From positions 13,927 through 77,926 of the forward strand of contig CAJJYZ010000004.1 of assembly GCA_905197485.1 (NCBI GenBank): DNA of 64,000 bases, read 5' to 3'. Positions 34,493 through 44,095 of the stretch are shown piece after piece; position 1 is the stretch's first letter; every line of letters starts with the position of its first letter. The position numbers and the translations under genes were made by a program. The stretch is from an uncultured Lachnospiraceae bacterium. GTDB taxonomy: Bacteria; Bacillota; Clostridia; Lachnospirales; Lachnospiraceae. Below the pieces are notes generated by a model that did not search any database, had not been told where the DNA came from, and saw only the letters and a program-made list of their open reading frames with translations.

Positions 34493-35563
34493 TTACTGTG
34501 CCTGATATTCAAGCTGGTCTAAATCTTCCCAGTTCAGGATTACTTTTCCTGACTGTCCGGAAATCATTGCGTCAAATCCAGCTTTGTAATCTTTGATATT
34601 CATTCTGTGTGTGATGATATCAGAGATGTCAAGTCCTGCCTGAAGCATTGTTGTCATCTTGTACCATGTATCCCATACTTTACGTCCGTAGATACCGCGA
34701 ATGTTAAGACCATTCCAGATAACTGTCTCCCAGTTGATTGTTGCATCCGGTCTCTGAAGTCCGAGAACAGCAATCTTTCCACCATGTTTCATATTATTTA
34801 CCATGTCGCGGAATCCTGCCTGTGCTCCTGACATTTCCATACCAACGTCGAAACCTTCTGTCATACCGATTTCTTTCATCACGTCTTCCAGTTTCTCGTT
34901 TGCAAGGTTTACTGTTCTTGTTGCGCCGAGCTTCTTAGCAAGGTCAAGACGGTACTGGTTGAAGTCTGTAATCACAACGTGTCTTGCTCCTGCGAATTTT
35001 GCGATTGCCGCTGCCATGATACCGATTGGACCTGCTCCTGTAATCAGCACGTCTTCTCCGAGTACTTCGTAAGAAAGCGCTGTATGTGTCGCATTTCCGA
35101 ATGGGTCAAAGATTGCGTACATCTCTTCTGGAATCTCCGGGTTTGTCGGCCATACGTTCTCAGCCGGAATTACAAGGTATTCTGCGAAAGCACCATTGCG
35201 GTTTACACCAACACCTTTTGCATCTTTACAGTTTTCTTTATGTCCTTCCAGACAGTTACGGCATTTACCACATACGATGTGGCCTTCACCGGAAACGATA
35301 TCTCCGATTTTGTATCCTGTTACGCCGCTTCCCATCTCAACGATTTCACCAACATATTCGTGACCTGCTGTCTGTCCTACGGCAATTGTGTGCTGTGCCC
35401 ACTCGTTCCACTGATAAATATGTACGTCTGTTCCACAGATGGCTGTTTTATGAATTTTGATTTTTACATCATTTGTTCCAACTTCCGGAATATCAACTCT
35501 TTTTAATGCGAGTCCCGGAGCTGCCTCTTCTTTTACAAGTGCCCACATTTTGTTATCGCTCAT
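34493..35563 (-). CDS. tdh: L-threonine 3-dehydrogenase
   Basis: Zinc- and NAD-dependent oxidation of threonine to 2-amino-3-ketobutyrate. 356 residues, medium-chain dehydrogenase. Catalytic Zn ligands in AICGTDVHIY and GHEYVGEIVEMG, structural Zn site CGKCRNCLEGHKENC, NAD fold GAGPIGIMAAAIAK. First gene of tdh-kbl, from its own promoter at 35621-35649. Confidence 0.96.
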   Translation of the reverse strand: MSDNKMWALVKEEAAPGLALKRVDIPEVGTNDVKIKIHKTAICGTDVHIYQWNEWAQHTIAVGQTAGHEYVGEIVEMGSGVTGYKIGDIVSGEGHIVCGKCRNCLEGHKENCKDAKGVGVNRNGAFAEYLVIPAENVWPTNPEIPEEMYAIFDPFGNATHTALSYEVLGEDVLITGAGPIGIMAAAIAKFAGARHVVITDFNQYRLDLAKKLGATRTVNLANEKLEDVMKEIGMTEGFDVGMEMSGAQAGFRDMVNNMKHGGKIAVLGLQRPDATINWETVIWNGLNIRGIYGRKVWDTWYKMTTMLQAGLDISDIITHRMNIKDYKAGFDAMISGQSGKVILNWEDLDQLEYQAQ

Positions 35564-35620
35564 TTTGATTCTCTCCTGTCTTTTAGGTGTTATTTACATT
35601 TCTAATGTTTTGTTAAGCAC

Positions 35621-35649
35621 ATTTTACCGCATTTTATCTAAAAGTTCAA
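35621..35649 (-). promoter_or_regulatory. Promoter of tdh-kbl
   Basis: Minus-strand TTGAAC (35644-35649), 17-bp spacer, TAAAAT (35621-35626), directly after the terminator of the upstream gene. Confidence 0.65.
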
Positions 35650-35651
35650 GT

Positions 35652-35703
35652 AAAAAATCCGCTTATCACAAACATTTTAATTTTTATGTTTGTGATGAGC
35701 GGA
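35652..35703 (-). terminator. Terminator of the corrinoid-reactivator gene
   Basis: 17-bp stem TCCGCTCATCACAAACA / TGTTTGTGATAAGCGGA (one mismatch, minus strand) followed by six T. Confidence 0.85.
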
Positions 35704-35748
35704 CATATGTTTTTATTGCTGTTTTTTTTAACGTTTTGATTCCTTCTT

Positions 35749-37914
35749 TTAAAAATACATATTTTCTATATAAGAATCCTGAAACTTTTCACATAGGGCA
35801 AGCGAAATTTCTTTCGAACACTTTCGTATGTTCTCGATATTCTCTTTCGCATCACGCTCCAACAGATATTGGATAGCTCCTTGAAGCGAGCTGTTTCCAA
35901 TTGCTCGAAGCTTCTCTTCACATAGTTTCGGAAACAGCCCCATCCTGCAGGCATTCTGCACATTGAGCGTATATCCGAATCCCCCTGCGATGTAAATCGT
36001 ATCTATCTCCTCAGAATCGATTCCGTATTCGTGAATGAGCGTCTCAATCCCTGCACGTACCGCCGCCTTTGCAAGCTGAATTTCCCTAACGTCTTTCTGA
36101 TAGAATCGAATGGATTTTTCTTTTTCCGTAATACAAATCCCCTCTTCCTCGTATACTTCATCCAACAAACCGGTCTTGTCCATCCACCCACGCTCCAGAA
36201 TCTCTGCCATTATGTCAATCACTCCGGTTCCACAAATTCCAATCGGCTCTTTCCCTCCGATTGTCTCAATCCGAAAGTCTCCGTTCTCGGATGAAATATG
36301 GCTGATGGCTCCCTGAATACTCCCTGTTCCGCAAGTAATGTTTCCCCCTTCAAATGCGGGGCCTACCGCTGTACTTGCCACCAGAATTTTGTCTTTGTTT
36401 CCAATCGCCATCTCCCCGTTCGTTCCAAGGTCAATCAACATCGATATCTTTTCATTTGCGTGAAATCCACACGCAAGCAAGCCTGCAACAATATCTCCTC
36501 CGACATACGTTGAAATCCCGGGCAGAATCGTAATCGGAAACTCATACTTTGTTTCGCCGAATAGCCTCTCTGAATCGCTTTCAATCCTATCCAGATTCAC
36601 CGGGGTAAAGGGATAAACTCCTAACGTTTCGCACGAGTACCCCATCAGGAGATGAATCATGGTTGTATTTCCACTGATTACCATGTGTCCAATCCGCGCT
36701 TTCTTTCCTTTCAGAAGTTCCGAAATGCCCCTCTGCAAATCTTCCCTTATCAATTGCTGAAGGTTTTCTTGTTTCCCTGTATTGGATGCATGGATTCGGC
36801 TGATAACATCGGCGCCGTAAGCTCTCTGATGGTTCAATGTGGTAAATGTATCTACGACAGAACCATTTTCACACTCAATGAGCTGCATCACAATCGTTGT
36901 CGTACCGATATCTGCCACAAGACCATATGACGGTTCCTCTTTCATGATTCCTGATACCGTTTCATCTGTGATGGTTTCTTCTGATGGGGTCTTCCGCACA
37001 GAATATTCCGATAACACAGAAAATTTTTCTTCCGCCTCCACAAGAATCCTACATTTCTCCTTCGGAATGGCTTTACATGCAAGACGATACCCCTTTTCTA
37101 GTTCAGATATTGTCAGTCTCCTTTGTTCCTCCTCTGTCGGAGAAGGAGCCCCTTCCAAGAAGCGAACCTTACATTTCCCGCACGTTCCACGCCCTCCGCA
37201 GACTGCATCCAGATAGATTTCCGCTTCTTGCAGAAGTTCCATAACCGTCTGACCGCACGTTCCTTCTATCTCAATTTCTTTCTCTCCCTGCACAACTGTA
37301 GCCAAATATTTCCTATCGTTTCTTGCCTTACATGTCTCAAACTTAATACATCCTTCGCAACGGTGTTCCGTTTCATAAGTCGCGCATCCTTCTTGAAGAA
37401 CATACACTTGACAATTTGTTTTTAGAGGTTCAAACATCCCGCTTTCTTTTAAATGTAAGCCCATTTCCTCTCCCGCATGTGTCACTTTCCAAGCTGTCTC
37501 CTGTATTTCCAGCGGTGCATTGTGCATAGCTTCCAATCTCTCTTTTATTCCAAAGTTTTTCTCTTTGCAGACTTTCATCGCAATATTCTGTACGATTCCA
37601 TCCACCTGAAACAAGTATTCGTCTGCTATGGCATCGACAAGCATTCCCCTTACATAATGCCCTTCTTCGAAAAGTTCTGTCACAAAATCGCTGATATCCT
37701 GTCCGACCGTTTCGATACAAAAAAGACAATCCCCTTCTTCTGGAAGATTCCCGTATTCTAAGATTGCAATCGGATTCAATCTTTCATATGCCTGAGAAAC
37801 CATCTCTTCATATTCTTTCGAAACATTTTCATATACAGGAGATTCCGGATAACACTCTATCAAACGTAGTACCTTTTCCTTCTGGAGATTAATTTCAAAT
37901 TCTGTTATTTTCAT
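35749..37914 (-). CDS. Three-domain corrinoid-protein reductive activator (MetH-activation-like, [2Fe-2S], RACo/ASKHA)
   Basis: 721 residues. Residues 1-200 resemble the B12-dependent methionine synthase activation domain as found alone in Clostridia, ending in a Cys cluster (C177, C186, C189, C195). Residues 205-290 are a ferredoxin domain with [2Fe-2S] ligands C239, C245, C248 and C280. Residues 330-710 are the RACo/DUF4445 ASKHA ATPase with DIGTTT (335-340), SGNTTMIHLLMGY, DLGTNGEMAIGN and GGFGYTLN. RACo proteins use ATP and an electron to return inactive Co(II) corrinoid to Co(I). The fusion suggests one protein serving MetH or a methyltransferase. No metH is in the window. Confidence 0.85.
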   Translation of the reverse strand: MKITEFEINLQKEKVLRLIECYPESPVYENVSKEYEEMVSQAYERLNPIAILEYGNLPEEGDCLFCIETVGQDISDFVTELFEEGHYVRGMLVDAIADEYLFQVDGIVQNIAMKVCKEKNFGIKERLEAMHNAPLEIQETAWKVTHAGEEMGLHLKESGMFEPLKTNCQVYVLQEGCATYETEHRCEGCIKFETCKARNDRKYLATVVQGEKEIEIEGTCGQTVMELLQEAEIYLDAVCGGRGTCGKCKVRFLEGAPSPTEEEQRRLTISELEKGYRLACKAIPKEKCRILVEAEEKFSVLSEYSVRKTPSEETITDETVSGIMKEEPSYGLVADIGTTTIVMQLIECENGSVVDTFTTLNHQRAYGADVISRIHASNTGKQENLQQLIREDLQRGISELLKGKKARIGHMVISGNTTMIHLLMGYSCETLGVYPFTPVNLDRIESDSERLFGETKYEFPITILPGISTYVGGDIVAGLLACGFHANEKISMLIDLGTNGEMAIGNKDKILVASTAVGPAFEGGNITCGTGSIQGAISHISSENGDFRIETIGGKEPIGICGTGVIDIMAEILERGWMDKTGLLDEVYEEEGICITEKEKSIRFYQKDVREIQLAKAAVRAGIETLIHEYGIDSEEIDTIYIAGGFGYTLNVQNACRMGLFPKLCEEKLRAIGNSSLQGAIQYLLERDAKENIENIRKCSKEISLALCEKFQDSYIENMYF

Positions 37915-37922
37915 CTTTCCCC

Positions 37923-40900
37923 CTACAAATCAAACAGCGACAATTGGTTGGATTCCGGAAGATTCCCGAACAACCCCAAATCCGCCATCAAATCAATCAC
38001 CGTCTTGCTGACTTTCGTCCTCTGTCTGAAGTCATCCCTAGACAGATACGGACCGTCTTTTGACGCTTCTTCTACCGCTTCCGCCGCCTTATCTCCCATT
38101 CCTTCAATGCTGGAAAGCGGCGGCATCAGTTTCCCGTCTATAATCTGGAATTTACTTGCTTTTGCGGTATAAATATCCAATGGAAGAAATTCAAATCCTC
38201 TCGCATACATCTCCTGAACAATCTTCATATCTTTCAGAACATCCTGCTCTTTTTTGCTCAGAGAATCGGAACGTTTCTTATAATCCCGCAAATAAAACTC
38301 CAGTTTCTCCCGTCCCTGGCACATGAGTTCATAAGAAAATGCCGACGCTCGAATACTGAAATATGCCGCATAGTACGCAAGTGGATAATTCACCTTACAA
38401 TAGGCGATACGGTATGCCATCATGACGTAAGCCGCCGCATGGGCTTTCGGGAACATATACTTGATTTTCTCACAAGAGCCGATATACCAGTCAGGAACCC
38501 CATGTTCTGCCATATCCTTCTTATACTCCGGCCATTCCTTACATTTTCCCTTGGCAACGGTTCCCTTACGGACACGTTCCATAATCGTAAAGGATTCCTC
38601 ACTGTCCAGCCCTTTATTGATAAGATACGTCATAATATCGTCTCGTGTACAAATGGCCGTTGAAATGGTCGCTTTCCCTTCCTGAATCAATGTCTGCGCG
38701 TTGTTCAGCCATACATCTGTTCCATGGGACAGTCCGGAAATACGAATCAAATCGGAAATCGTCTTCGGTTTTGTGTCCACGACCATCTGAATAACAAAGT
38801 CTGTTCCGAACTCCGGAATCCCAAGGCAGCCAACCGGACACCCGCCGATATCCTCCGGTTTGATGCCGAGAATCTCCGTTCCCGCGAACAACGCCATCAC
38901 GCCTTTATCATCCAGCGGAATCTTCGTGGCATCAAACTTCTCTCCCGTTAAATCTGTAATCAAATCTTCCAGCATACGAATAATCGTCGGGTCATCGTGC
39001 CCGAGAATATCGAGCTTCAACAAGTTATGGTCGATAGAGTGATAATCGAAATGCGTCGTAATAATGTCCGTCGTCATATCGTTGGCCGGATGCTGTACCG
39101 GAGTGAAGGAGTTGATATTCTCACCATGCGGAAGAACGATAATTCCTCCCGGATGCTGACCGGTACTTCTTCGGATTCCCGTACAACCTTCCACAATTCG
39201 TTCAATCTCACATTTTCTCTTTCTTGCGCCTCGTTCTTCGTAATAGTTTTTCACGAAACCATATGCGGTCTTATCCGCCAGCGTACCGATAGTTCCTGCT
39301 CGGAACGTCTGACCGGTTCCAAAAATCACTTCCGTATATTTATGTGCATGGCTCTGATAATCTCCGGAGAAATTGAGGTCGATATCCGGCTCCTTATTCC
39401 CTTTAAATCCAAGGAATGTCTCAAACGGAATATCGAATCCGTCTTTCGCAAGCGGCTCCCCGCAGACCGGACATTTCTTATCCGGCATATCCCATCCGGA
39501 AAGACCGGAATAGGCACGAACTTCCTCCGATGTGAAGTCACTGTAATGGCATTTTTTACAATAGTAATGGGGACTCAGCGGATTTACCTCCGTAATTCCC
39601 GCCATCGTGGCGACAAACGAAGAACCAACCGAGCCTCGGGAACCTACCAGATACCCGTCTTCCACCGATTTCCACACAAGCTTCTGAGCAATGATATACA
39701 TCACCGCGAATCCGTTGGAAATGATAGAATTCAGTTCTCGTTCCAATCGCTCCACAACCACGTCCGGAAGATTCTCCCCATACATACTGTGGGCTCTTTC
39801 ATAACAAATATCTCGTAAAGTCTGGTCAGAATTCTCGATAACAGGCGGGCATTTATCTGGACGGACAGGGGACATCTTCTCCACCATGTCCGCAATCTTA
39901 TTCGGATTGGTGATGACGATTTCCTCCGCCTTTTTAGAACCGAGATATTCAAACTCCTCCAGCATTTCTTCCGTCGTGCGAAGATATAACGGCGCCTGGT
40001 CGTCCGCATCATCGAACCCTTTTCCGGTCATGATAATTCTTCGATATACTTCCGTTTCCGGGTCCAGGAAATGTACGTCGCATGTTCCAACCACCGGTTT
40101 CTTAAATTGCTCCCCTAACTTTACAATTCTTCGGTTCAGATTCCGAATATCCTCCATGGAATTCACATTCGAGATTCGGTTGCTCTCAATCATAAACTTA
40201 TTATTCCCGAGCGGTTGAATCTCCAGGTAATCATAAAAATTCACAATCCTTGCAATCTGTTCTTCCGAACGGTCATCCAGAAGCGCCCGATAAAGTTCTC
40301 CCGCTTCGCAGGCGCTTCCGATAATCAGGCCCTCCCGGTATTTCATCAACTCACTCTTCGGAATACGAGGAACACGACTGAAATATTTTAAATGCGACAT
40401 GGAAATCAAGGTATAAAGATTCACTCTTCCCACATCATTCTTCGCAAGGATAATGACATGGTAAGACGTCATCTTTTTGACTGCATCCGGATTGGTTGCC
40501 CCGAATTCATTGACTTCTTTTAAAGTTGTAATCTTCCTCTCCTTCAGCATCTCCACGAATTTCACGAAAATTTCCGCCGTCGCGGCTGCATCATCCACCG
40601 CCCGGTGGTGATTCTCCAGAGATATCCCCAACGTCTTTGCAACCACATTGAGTTTATACCTGGATAGAGTCGGAAGAAGTACGCGCGCCAAAGCAACCGT
40701 ATCGACAGAGACAAGCTTCCTCTCCATCTTCTGCCGCTTTAAATTCGCCTCGATAAATCCCACGTCAAATCCCGCATTATGTGCAACCAAAGACGCTCCC
40801 CCTACAAATTCCATGAACTGCGGAAGTACCGTCTCAATCGTAGGCGCATCCATAACCATCGCATCTGTAATACTTGTCAGTTTCGTAATCTCAAACGGAA

Positions 40901-42419
40901 TCGGAATCTGGGGATTCACAAACGTACTGTAGCGGTCCACGATTTTCCCTTTCTCTACTTTCACCGCGCCAATCTCAATGATTTTGTCTCTCACAGAACT
41001 GAATCCTGTCGTCTCGATATCAAATACCACATACGTATCATCCAGCGTCTCTTCTCCTGCGCCGACTGCGATGTCCGTCATATCATCGACCAGATATCCT
41101 TCCACACCGTAAATGACTTTAAACGGGTCATCCTTATCCAGCGTCTCGATATAATGATTCGCATCCGGGAATGACTGCACCACGCCATGGTCCGTAATCG
41201 CAATCGCCTTATGTCCCCAGTCGTGTGCGCGTCTTACGATATCTTTTACTTCAGACACTCCATCCATATCGCTCATCTTCGTATGACAGTGAAGTTCCAC
41301 TCGTTTCACCGGACTCGTGTCCTTTCTCGTTATCACAAAGTTCGGAATCTTCTTAATACCCGTCACCGAACCAATCGTCAATTCCCCGTCGAATTTATCA
41401 ATGGTTGTAACCCCTTTAATCTTGAGGAACGCCCCCTCCTTCACCTCGGCAAGAATCTCCGGAAGCTGTTCATTTCTCGTAAACATCTTCACCATAATCG
41501 TATCCGTAAAATCTGTTACCGCAAACATGATAATTGTTTTCTCATTGCGGATTTCTCTCGTTTCAAAGCTGATGACTTTCCCGCGAATCGTAATCTCTCC
41601 CATCTCGCTCACCACCTGAGAAAGTTCGATTGCTTCATCTTCAAATCCACGTCCATAGACAACCGTCGGGTCATCCGACCTCTTCACCGGCTGGTATTCA
41701 CGCTTCTTAAACTCACTCTTCTGGAATGGTTTTTTCTCAAACTTCGATACAGATTTCCCGTTTTCTTTTCCAAGTTCTTTCTGTTCTTTTTTCTCTTCCC
41801 TCGCTTCTTTTACTTCCTGTATATGTTCTTGATGGCGCGCCCTGTTTCCATCCACAATCGCATTGATTTCCTGCTGAAGCTGCAATTCATTGTATTTCTT
41901 ATACTTGCTCTCCTTCGCTTTCTCATACACAACTCGGACTTCTACCGGCACATGACATCTTTCTTGAAACACCGTACGAATCAATTCCACAATCGCCTCT
42001 TGTTTTCCCTTGGCGATGATGCTGTCTTCCATTGTAAGACAAAGAATCCCTTCTTCCTCAAACCGGTACTTCGTATTTAGAAACATGTTGTATTCCACCA
42101 TGCTCCGCGCCTTCAATTCATCCAAAATACTGTCGCGGTATTCCCGCATCAGATTCTCCGGCGTATACTGCCCCGACAACAAAAAGTTTTCAAAAATATA
42201 AATGGCAATCGGCATCCTTGCAAACAACTGCTCTTTTATCATCATTTCCATCTCATAAATACGCGATTTGCGAATCAAATGTGTGCTCAACAGATAGATT
42301 CTCAAACAATCTTTTGAGGAAGTAGTCGATACTTTCGTCACTTCTACTTCCTCAAATAAATTCCTCATATCCTGCTGCACCTGCAAAGATGGAAACACAT
42401 CAAAAAAACGTTTTCCCAT
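37923..42419 (-). CDS. polC: DNA polymerase III PolC-type alpha subunit
   Basis: Main replicative polymerase of low-GC Gram-positives, with built-in 3'-5' exonuclease. 1498 residues. Order: N-terminal domain, OB-fold (about 235-330; EITIRGKVISFE), PHP (HCHTKMSDMDG, AITDHGVVQSF), exonuclease (VFDIETTGFS, HNAGFDVGF, HHRAVDDAAATAE), PHP second part, palm with GSRGSVGSSFVA and PDIDLNFSGDYQ, and a Zn-type CxxC pair (CKKCHYSDF, CPVCGEPL). Starts 1 nt after ispG ends, so translated with it. Confidence 0.97.
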   Translation of the reverse strand: MGKRFFDVFPSLQVQQDMRNLFEEVEVTKVSTTSSKDCLRIYLLSTHLIRKSRIYEMEMMIKEQLFARMPIAIYIFENFLLSGQYTPENLMREYRDSILDELKARSMVEYNMFLNTKYRFEEEGILCLTMEDSIIAKGKQEAIVELIRTVFQERCHVPVEVRVVYEKAKESKYKKYNELQLQQEINAIVDGNRARHQEHIQEVKEAREEKKEQKELGKENGKSVSKFEKKPFQKSEFKKREYQPVKRSDDPTVVYGRGFEDEAIELSQVVSEMGEITIRGKVISFETREIRNEKTIIMFAVTDFTDTIMVKMFTRNEQLPEILAEVKEGAFLKIKGVTTIDKFDGELTIGSVTGIKKIPNFVITRKDTSPVKRVELHCHTKMSDMDGVSEVKDIVRRAHDWGHKAIAITDHGVVQSFPDANHYIETLDKDDPFKVIYGVEGYLVDDMTDIAVGAGEETLDDTYVVFDIETTGFSSVRDKIIEIGAVKVEKGKIVDRYSTFVNPQIPIPFEITKLTSITDAMVMDAPTIETVLPQFMEFVGGASLVAHNAGFDVGFIEANLKRQKMERKLVSVDTVALARVLLPTLSRYKLNVVAKTLGISLENHHRAVDDAAATAEIFVKFVEMLKERKITTLKEVNEFGATNPDAVKKMTSYHVIILAKNDVGRVNLYTLISMSHLKYFSRVPRIPKSELMKYREGLIIGSACEAGELYRALLDDRSEEQIARIVNFYDYLEIQPLGNNKFMIESNRISNVNSMEDIRNLNRRIVKLGEQFKKPVVGTCDVHFLDPETEVYRRIIMTGKGFDDADDQAPLYLRTTEEMLEEFEYLGSKKAEEIVITNPNKIADMVEKMSPVRPDKCPPVIENSDQTLRDICYERAHSMYGENLPDVVVERLERELNSIISNGFAVMYIIAQKLVWKSVEDGYLVGSRGSVGSSFVATMAGITEVNPLSPHYYCKKCHYSDFTSEEVRAYSGLSGWDMPDKKCPVCGEPLAKDGFDIPFETFLGFKGNKEPDIDLNFSGDYQSHAHKYTEVIFGTGQTFRAGTIGTLADKTAYGFVKNYYEERGARKRKCEIERIVEGCTGIRRSTGQHPGGIIVLPHGENINSFTPVQHPANDMTTDIITTHFDYHSIDHNLLKLDILGHDDPTIIRMLEDLITDLTGEKFDATKIPLDDKGVMALFAGTEILGIKPEDIGGCPVGCLGIPEFGTDFVIQMVVDTKPKTISDLIRISGLSHGTDVWLNNAQTLIQEGKATISTAICTRDDIMTYLINKGLDSEESFTIMERVRKGTVAKGKCKEWPEYKKDMAEHGVPDWYIGSCEKIKYMFPKAHAAAYVMMAYRIAYCKVNYPLAYYAAYFSIRASAFSYELMCQGREKLEFYLRDYKKRSDSLSKKEQDVLKDMKIVQEMYARGFEFLPLDIYTAKASKFQIIDGKLMPPLSSIEGMGDKAAEAVEEASKDGPYLSRDDFRQRTKVSKTVIDLMADLGLFGNLPESNQLSLFDL

Positions 42420-42420
42420 T

Positions 42421-43476
42421 CTATTTTCCCCAATTTAACAGCTCTTCTCTTAATGTTTCCAACAAGGCTTCTTCTTTCACTTTCTTTACAATCTCGCCCT
42501 TTTTAATCAAAAGCCCTTCCCCAATTCCTCCGGCGATTCCGATATCCGCTTCCTTCGCTTCTCCCGGTCCATTGACCACGCATCCCATCACCGCAACCTT
42601 AATGTCAAGCGGGATATCCTGCACCATCTCTTCCACCTGATTCGCCAGTCCGATTAAGTCAATCTTCGTTCGTCCGCAAGTCGGACAGGATACCACTTCG
42701 ATTCCGCCTTTCCGAAGTCCCAGTGTTCTTAAAATCAGCTTCGCAGACTTAATCTCCTCCAGCGGGTCTCCGGTCAAGGATACGCGGATGGTGTCACCGA
42801 TTCCTTCGTGGAGAATGATTCCAAGTCCGACGGAAGATTTGATATTGCCGGACAGAATCGTTCCTGCCTCCGTAATCCCCACATGCAATGGATATGGACA
42901 CTCTTTGGCAATCAGTTCATGCGCCTTCACGCACATCAAAACGTCGGAAGACTTGATGCTTACTACAAGATTATCATATCCCAGTTCTTCGATAATACGC
43001 ACCTTGTCAAGGGCGCTCTCCACAATCCCTTCCGCTGTCACTCCTCCATATTTCTCCACGAGATTTTTCTCCAGAGAACCGCTGTTCACCCCGACGCGAA
43101 TCGGGATGTTATATTCTTTCGCCTTATCTACGACCGCCTTGACTCTGGAAATATCTCCGATATTTCCCGGATTGATTCGAATCTTATCGGCGCCATTTTC
43201 AATCGCAGCAATTGCAAGACGATAATCAAAATGAATATCTGCCACAAGCGGAATGTGAATCCGTTTTTTTATCTCCCGAAGCGCTTCTGCCGCCTCCATC
43301 GTCGGCACTGCACAGCGGATAATCTCGCATCCGACTTTCTCAAGAGCCAGAATCTGTGCAACCGTTGCCTCCACGTCTTCTGTCCTCGTATTTGTCATAG
43401 ACTGAATCGCAATCGGATTCCCACCGCCAATCGCCACGTTTCCAATATGAATTACTTTTGTATCGTCTCTTCGCAT
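42421..43476 (-). CDS. ispG: (E)-4-hydroxy-3-methylbut-2-enyl-diphosphate synthase (flavodoxin)
   Basis: 351 residues from the ATG at 43476 (AGGAGG 9 nt upstream). Isoprenoid synthesis by the MEP pathway, converting MEcPP to HMBPP. TIM-barrel N-terminal part with SMTNTRTED and HIDFDYRLA-like ADIHFDYRLAIAA; the [4Fe-4S] site is in SCPTCGRTKID and MGCVVNGPGEA. In many Clostridia the order is dxr-rseP-ispG-polC; here dxr and rseP are absent and an unrelated gene precedes. Confidence 0.96.
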   Translation of the reverse strand: MRRDDTKVIHIGNVAIGGGNPIAIQSMTNTRTEDVEATVAQILALEKVGCEIIRCAVPTMEAAEALREIKKRIHIPLVADIHFDYRLAIAAIENGADKIRINPGNIGDISRVKAVVDKAKEYNIPIRVGVNSGSLEKNLVEKYGGVTAEGIVESALDKVRIIEELGYDNLVVSIKSSDVLMCVKAHELIAKECPYPLHVGITEAGTILSGNIKSSVGLGIILHEGIGDTIRVSLTGDPLEEIKSAKLILRTLGLRKGGIEVVSCPTCGRTKIDLIGLANQVEEMVQDIPLDIKVAVMGCVVNGPGEAKEADIGIAGGIGEGLLIKKGEIVKKVKEEALLETLREELLNWGK

Positions 43477-43510
43477 GTTCCAAAACCTCCTGTTTCTCAA
43501 TCATGTTTAT

Positions 43511-43540
43511 AAAAGGGACGTTATATCAACGTCCCCTTTT
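43511..43540 (-). terminator. Terminator between the membrane-anchored protein and ispG
   Basis: Stem AAAAGGGACGTT / AACGTCCCCTTTT (one bulge) with a 5-nt loop; T4 on the minus exit. It lies 8 nt after the upstream stop and 35 nt before ispG, leaving little room for a separate ispG promoter. Confidence 0.65.
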
Positions 43541-43547
43541 GATTTTC

Positions 43548-44009
43548 CTATTCTTTTTCAAACACCATCTGGTCTCCGTACTCTCTCTCTGCCAACGTAA
43601 GCTCTCCTTGATTCATATTATAGTCAAATGTATTATCAAGAACTCCTACTTCTGCGAGAATTGCATCTTCTGAAAGCTTCCCATCCGATGCCTTAATCGT
43701 CTTCTGAATCTCGTCTGAATCCAGTTTAAACGCTATCGTCTTCGCATCTTTTTCAATGGTATAATTCAAATCCACCTTGATATTGGATGTCTCGCCCATA
43801 TCCGGCAAAAAGGCAGTCGCTGTTCCTCCCTTATGGATGGTAAGCTTCAAATTCGTATCCTGACTTATCCACGTTCCTTCCAACGGATTCCCCGCAAATA
43901 ATGTAAACAAAAAGTAAGCGGCTACAATTACGATAACTGCAGTTGCCACCGATGTTACGATGCGCCATGCCTTACTTCGTTTTTCTTCATCATTTTTTGC
44001 TATTATCAT
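43548..44009 (-). CDS. Membrane-anchored protein of unknown function (lipocalin-like beta domain)
   Basis: 153 residues. Charged N-terminus, one membrane helix (about 17-38), then an outside domain with GTWISQDTNLKLTIHKGGTAT, split as strand-turn-strand, like small secreted lipocalin-type proteins. Function not known. It has a full consensus promoter and its own terminator. Confidence 0.7.
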   Translation of the reverse strand: MIIAKNDEEKRSKAWRIVTSVATAVIVIVAAYFLFTLFAGNPLEGTWISQDTNLKLTIHKGGTATAFLPDMGETSNIKVDLNYTIEKDAKTIAFKLDSDEIQKTIKASDGKLSEDAILAEVGVLDNTFDYNMNQGELTLAEREYGDQMVFEKE

Positions 44010-44044
44010 GTCATATTCCCCTTTAACTGTCTTCTTACCTATAA

Positions 44045-44073
44045 ATTATAAGGAGTTTCGGGGAGAGTGTCAA
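44045..44073 (-). promoter_or_regulatory. Consensus sigma-A promoter of the membrane-anchored protein
   Basis: Minus-strand TTGACA (44068-44073), 17-bp spacer, TATAAT (44045-44050): a perfect match. Confidence 0.8.
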
Positions 44074-44095
44074 CGGGAGAAATATTAAGAATGTT

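Noticed and set aside
38997..42080. Several long plus-strand frames opposite polC
   Set aside because: All mirror the codon bias of polC; no start signals and no family likeness.
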